DNA of 6,860 nucleotides from an uncultured Eubacteriales bacterium (GTDB lineage Bacteria > Bacillota > Clostridia > Oscillospirales > Acutalibacteraceae), in the NCBI GenBank assembly GCA_900317215.1, contig ONFW01000146.1:1-6860 (forward strand), read 5' to 3'. This document shows, piece after piece, positions 5,037 through 6,860 of the stretch. Below the pieces are notes generated by a model. It was not told where the DNA came from. It ran no database searches and saw only the letters and a list, made by a program, of their open reading frames with translations. The translations under genes were made by a program, and so were the position numbers. Every line of letters starts with the position of its first letter. Within the stretch, counting starts at the first letter, position 1.

Positions 5037-6317
5037 ATGGTCAAGGCAATAGTAGGCGCCAATTGGGGAGATGAAGGCAAGGGCAAGATCACTGATGTGC
5101 TTGCACAGAACTCCGATATGGTAATAAGATTTCAGGGCGGAAGCAACGCAGGCCACACTATCATCAACAATTACGGAAAGTTCGCCCTGCACCAGCTTCC
5201 CTCGGGTGTGTTCAACAACAGGATAATCAATATAATCGGCAATGGCGTTGCCCTCAGTGTGGAGAACCTTGTTTCTGAGATACAGAAGCTTATCGACGGC
5301 GGAGTACCCAAGCCGAATATCCTTGTGTCAGACAGGGCGCAGATAGTTATGCCCTATCATAAGCTTTTTGACTGCTACGAGGAGGAGAGACTCGGCGGAA
5401 AGAGCTTCGGCTCTACAAAGTCGGGTATAGCTCCCTTCTATTCGGATAAATTCTCTAAGATAGGCTTTCAGGTAAACGAGCTTTTCGATGACGAAGAGGG
5501 TCTGAGAGAAAAGCTTGAGCGTATTCTTGAGGTGAAGAATGCGATCGTTAAAAATGTGTACCATAAAGAGCCGATAGATGCAGACGAGATGTTCTCAAAG
5601 CTAATGGAGTACAGGGAGGCTCTTGCTCCCTATGCCGCAAATACCTTTGATATAGTTCATGATGCCGTTGCCTCAGGCAAGAACATTCTTCTTGAGGGTC
5701 AGCTCGGCTCTCTTAAGGATACCGATTTCGGTATCTATCCTATGGTCACCTCATCAAATACAATAGCGGGCTACGGCGCAGTCGGCGCAGGCGGTATCCC
5801 GCCCTATGAGATAAAGGATATAATCACAGTTGTCAAGGCATATTCAAGCTCTGTCGGCGCAGGTGAGTTCGTCAGCGAGATCTTCGGCGAGGAGGCTGAG
5901 GAGCTGAGAAAAAGAGGCGGCGACGGAGGCGAATACGGCGCTACAACAGGCAGACCGCGAAGAATGGGCTGGCTCGATCTTGTTGCCACCCGTTACGGCT
6001 GCAGGGTGCAGGGCGCAACTCAGGTGGCTTTTACCGTTCTTGACGCTCTCGGCTATCTTGATGAGATACCTGTATGCGTTGCTTATGAGCTTGACGGAGA
6101 AAGGATAGATTACTTCCCCTCCACTACAAAGCTTAAAAGAGCAAAGCCGATCCTTGAGGTCCTTCCCGGCTGGAAATGCGATATCAGAGGCATAAGAAAA
6201 TATGAGGAGCTTCCCGAAAACTGCCGCAATTATATTGAATTTGCGGAAAAGGCAGTCGGGGTACCCTTTACAATGATATCAAACGGCCCCAAGCGTGAGG
6301 ATATTATCTACAGATAA
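5037..6317 (+). CDS. purA: Adenylosuccinate synthetase
   Basis: PurA condenses IMP with aspartate using GTP to give adenylosuccinate, the first step from IMP to AMP; PurB then finishes it. The 426-residue product has the standard length. Diagnostic segments are NWGDEGKGK (9-17) with catalytic Asp12, GGSNAGHTI (34-42) with catalytic His40, GSTKSGIAP (125-133), and ATTGRPRRMGW (302-312) in the aspartate and substrate-binding region. One segment departs from the common form. Where most bacterial enzymes read EGAQGTLLDIDHG, this one reads EGQLGSLKDTDFG (220-232), so the usual IMP-contacting glutamine is displaced by one position. The following stretch, AVGAGGIPPYEIK (248-260), also differs. I believe this is a clostridial subtype and not a defect, because all the other active-site segments are intact. 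The ATG at 5037 has AGGTAGG (5024-5030) at 6 bases; an ATG at 5019 has no ribosome binding site and its codons overlap this one. Confidence 0.95.
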   Translation: MVKAIVGANWGDEGKGKITDVLAQNSDMVIRFQGGSNAGHTIINNYGKFALHQLPSGVFNNRIINIIGNGVALSVENLVSEIQKLIDGGVPKPNILVSDRAQIVMPYHKLFDCYEEERLGGKSFGSTKSGIAPFYSDKFSKIGFQVNELFDDEEGLREKLERILEVKNAIVKNVYHKEPIDADEMFSKLMEYREALAPYAANTFDIVHDAVASGKNILLEGQLGSLKDTDFGIYPMVTSSNTIAGYGAVGAGGIPPYEIKDIITVVKAYSSSVGAGEFVSEIFGEEAEELRKRGGDGGEYGATTGRPRRMGWLDLVATRYGCRVQGATQVAFTVLDALGYLDEIPVCVAYELDGERIDYFPSTTKLKRAKPILEVLPGWKCDIRGIRKYEELPENCRNYIEFAEKAVGVPFTMISNGPKREDIIYR

Positions 6318-6333
6318 GTCTGGAGGAGTTATT

Positions 6334-6860
6334 ATGTGTGGTATCGTAGGTTATATCGGATATGAACAGGCTGCACCATTCCTTCTCAGCGGGCTTGAAA
6401 GGCTTGAATACAGAGGCTATGATTCCGCAGGCATCTGTCTCAATGACGGCAGCGAGCTGATAGTAAAAAAGGCAAAGGGCAAGCTTGCCGAGCTTAAAAA
6501 GCTTACCGAAAACGGAACAAATATCCACGGAACAGTGGGAATAGGTCATACAAGGTGGGCGACCCATGGCGAGCCCTCAGATGTGAATGCTCATCCTCAT
6601 CTGAGCGATTCTTGCCGCTTTGCTGTTGTTCACAACGGAATAATAGAAAACTATCTTCAGCTAAAGGATTATCTAATGTCAAAGGGGATAAGTTTCCGCT
6701 CAAAAACGGATACCGAGGTCATCGCTCAGCTCATCGAATATTACTATGAGGGCGATCTTGTGGACACTGTGATAAAGGTGCTTGCAAAGCTTGAAGGCTC
6801 CTATGCTCTCGGTGTTATCAGCAGGGACGCTCCCGATGAGATGATAGCTGTAAGAAAGGA
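6334..6860 (+). CDS. glmS: Glutamine-fructose-6-phosphate aminotransferase, N-terminal part (runs off the window)
   Basis: GlmS converts fructose-6-phosphate and glutamine to glucosamine-6-phosphate, the entry to peptidoglycan amino sugars. Only the first 175 codons are present, and these cover most of the class II glutamine amidotransferase domain. The N terminus MCGIVGYIG places the nucleophile at Cys2, exposed by simple Met removal. EYRGYDSAGI (25-34), GHTRWATHG (71-79), HNGIIENY (100-107) and SKTDTEVI (123-130) are all typical of GlmS and distinguish it from PurF. The two sugar-isomerase domains should lie downstream. TGGAGGAG (6321-6328) sits 5 bases before the ATG. It begins only 16 bases after the purA stop, so it is likely co-transcribed with purA, and there is no room for a glmS ribozyme in the gap. 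The asparagine synthetase family is a less likely alternative. Confidence 0.95.
   Translation, partial: MCGIVGYIGYEQAAPFLLSGLERLEYRGYDSAGICLNDGSELIVKKAKGKLAELKKLTENGTNIHGTVGIGHTRWATHGEPSDVNAHPHLSDSCRFAVVHNGIIENYLQLKDYLMSKGISFRSKTDTEVIAQLIEYYYEGDLVDTVIKVLAKLEGSYALGVISRDAPDEMIAVRK

Noticed and set aside
6555..6749. A 64-codon plus-strand frame within glmS
   Set aside because: It is a different frame of the GlmS amidotransferase domain, which is unambiguous from its conserved motifs.
1..6860. Mobile elements, CRISPR arrays, tRNA or rRNA genes
   Set aside because: No transposase-like product, long terminal repeats, regularly spaced repeats, or tRNA/rRNA-like sequences were seen. The window reads as ordinary core metabolism.

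Overview
The window looks like a chromosomal segment of a Gram-positive Firmicute, most likely an anaerobic member of the Oscillospiraceae (Ruminococcus-like). This is inferred from the strong GGAG-type ribosome binding sites, the heavy use of AGG/AGA and ATA codons, the [4Fe-4S]-type propeptide-bearing PurF, and the clostridial flavour of PurB and PurA. No search was run, so genus level is a guess. All recognisable genes lie on the + strand.

Layout: (1) 1-99 is the C-terminal tail of an unidentified upstream gene. (2) 100-416 is a gene-free region. It holds a GC-rich hairpin, a very AT-rich stretch, a good sigma-A-type promoter (235-263) lying inside a terminator-like inverted repeat, and a roughly 145-base leader. 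The leader can fold into a long closed helix with nested hairpins, a candidate cis-regulatory RNA that matches no riboswitch I recognise. (3) 417-4160 holds purC, purF and purB. (4) 4204-4962 encodes an AIM24-family protein of unknown bacterial function. (5) 5037-6317 is purA. (6) 6334 to the end is the first 175 codons of glmS.

The genes make biochemical sense together. PurF commits PRPP and glutamine to purine synthesis. PurC and PurA are the two steps of the pathway that add aspartate (to CAIR and to IMP), and PurB removes fumarate from both products (SAICAR and adenylosuccinate). The cluster therefore encodes the entry step plus the complete aspartate-to-fumarate amino-transfer chemistry, ending in AMP. 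The other pathway genes (purD, N, L, M, E, H) are not in this window. GlmS, placed 16 bases after purA, is a second N-terminal-cysteine glutamine amidotransferase, feeding cell-wall amino sugar synthesis.

Spacing is short (12 to 90 bases), so an operon is likely. Hairpins in the purC-purF and AIM24-purA gaps may tune expression of the downstream genes. The points most worth a second look are the purC leader RNA, the AIM24 gene embedded in the purine cluster, the purF start without any in-frame ATG, and the variant IMP-site loop of PurA.
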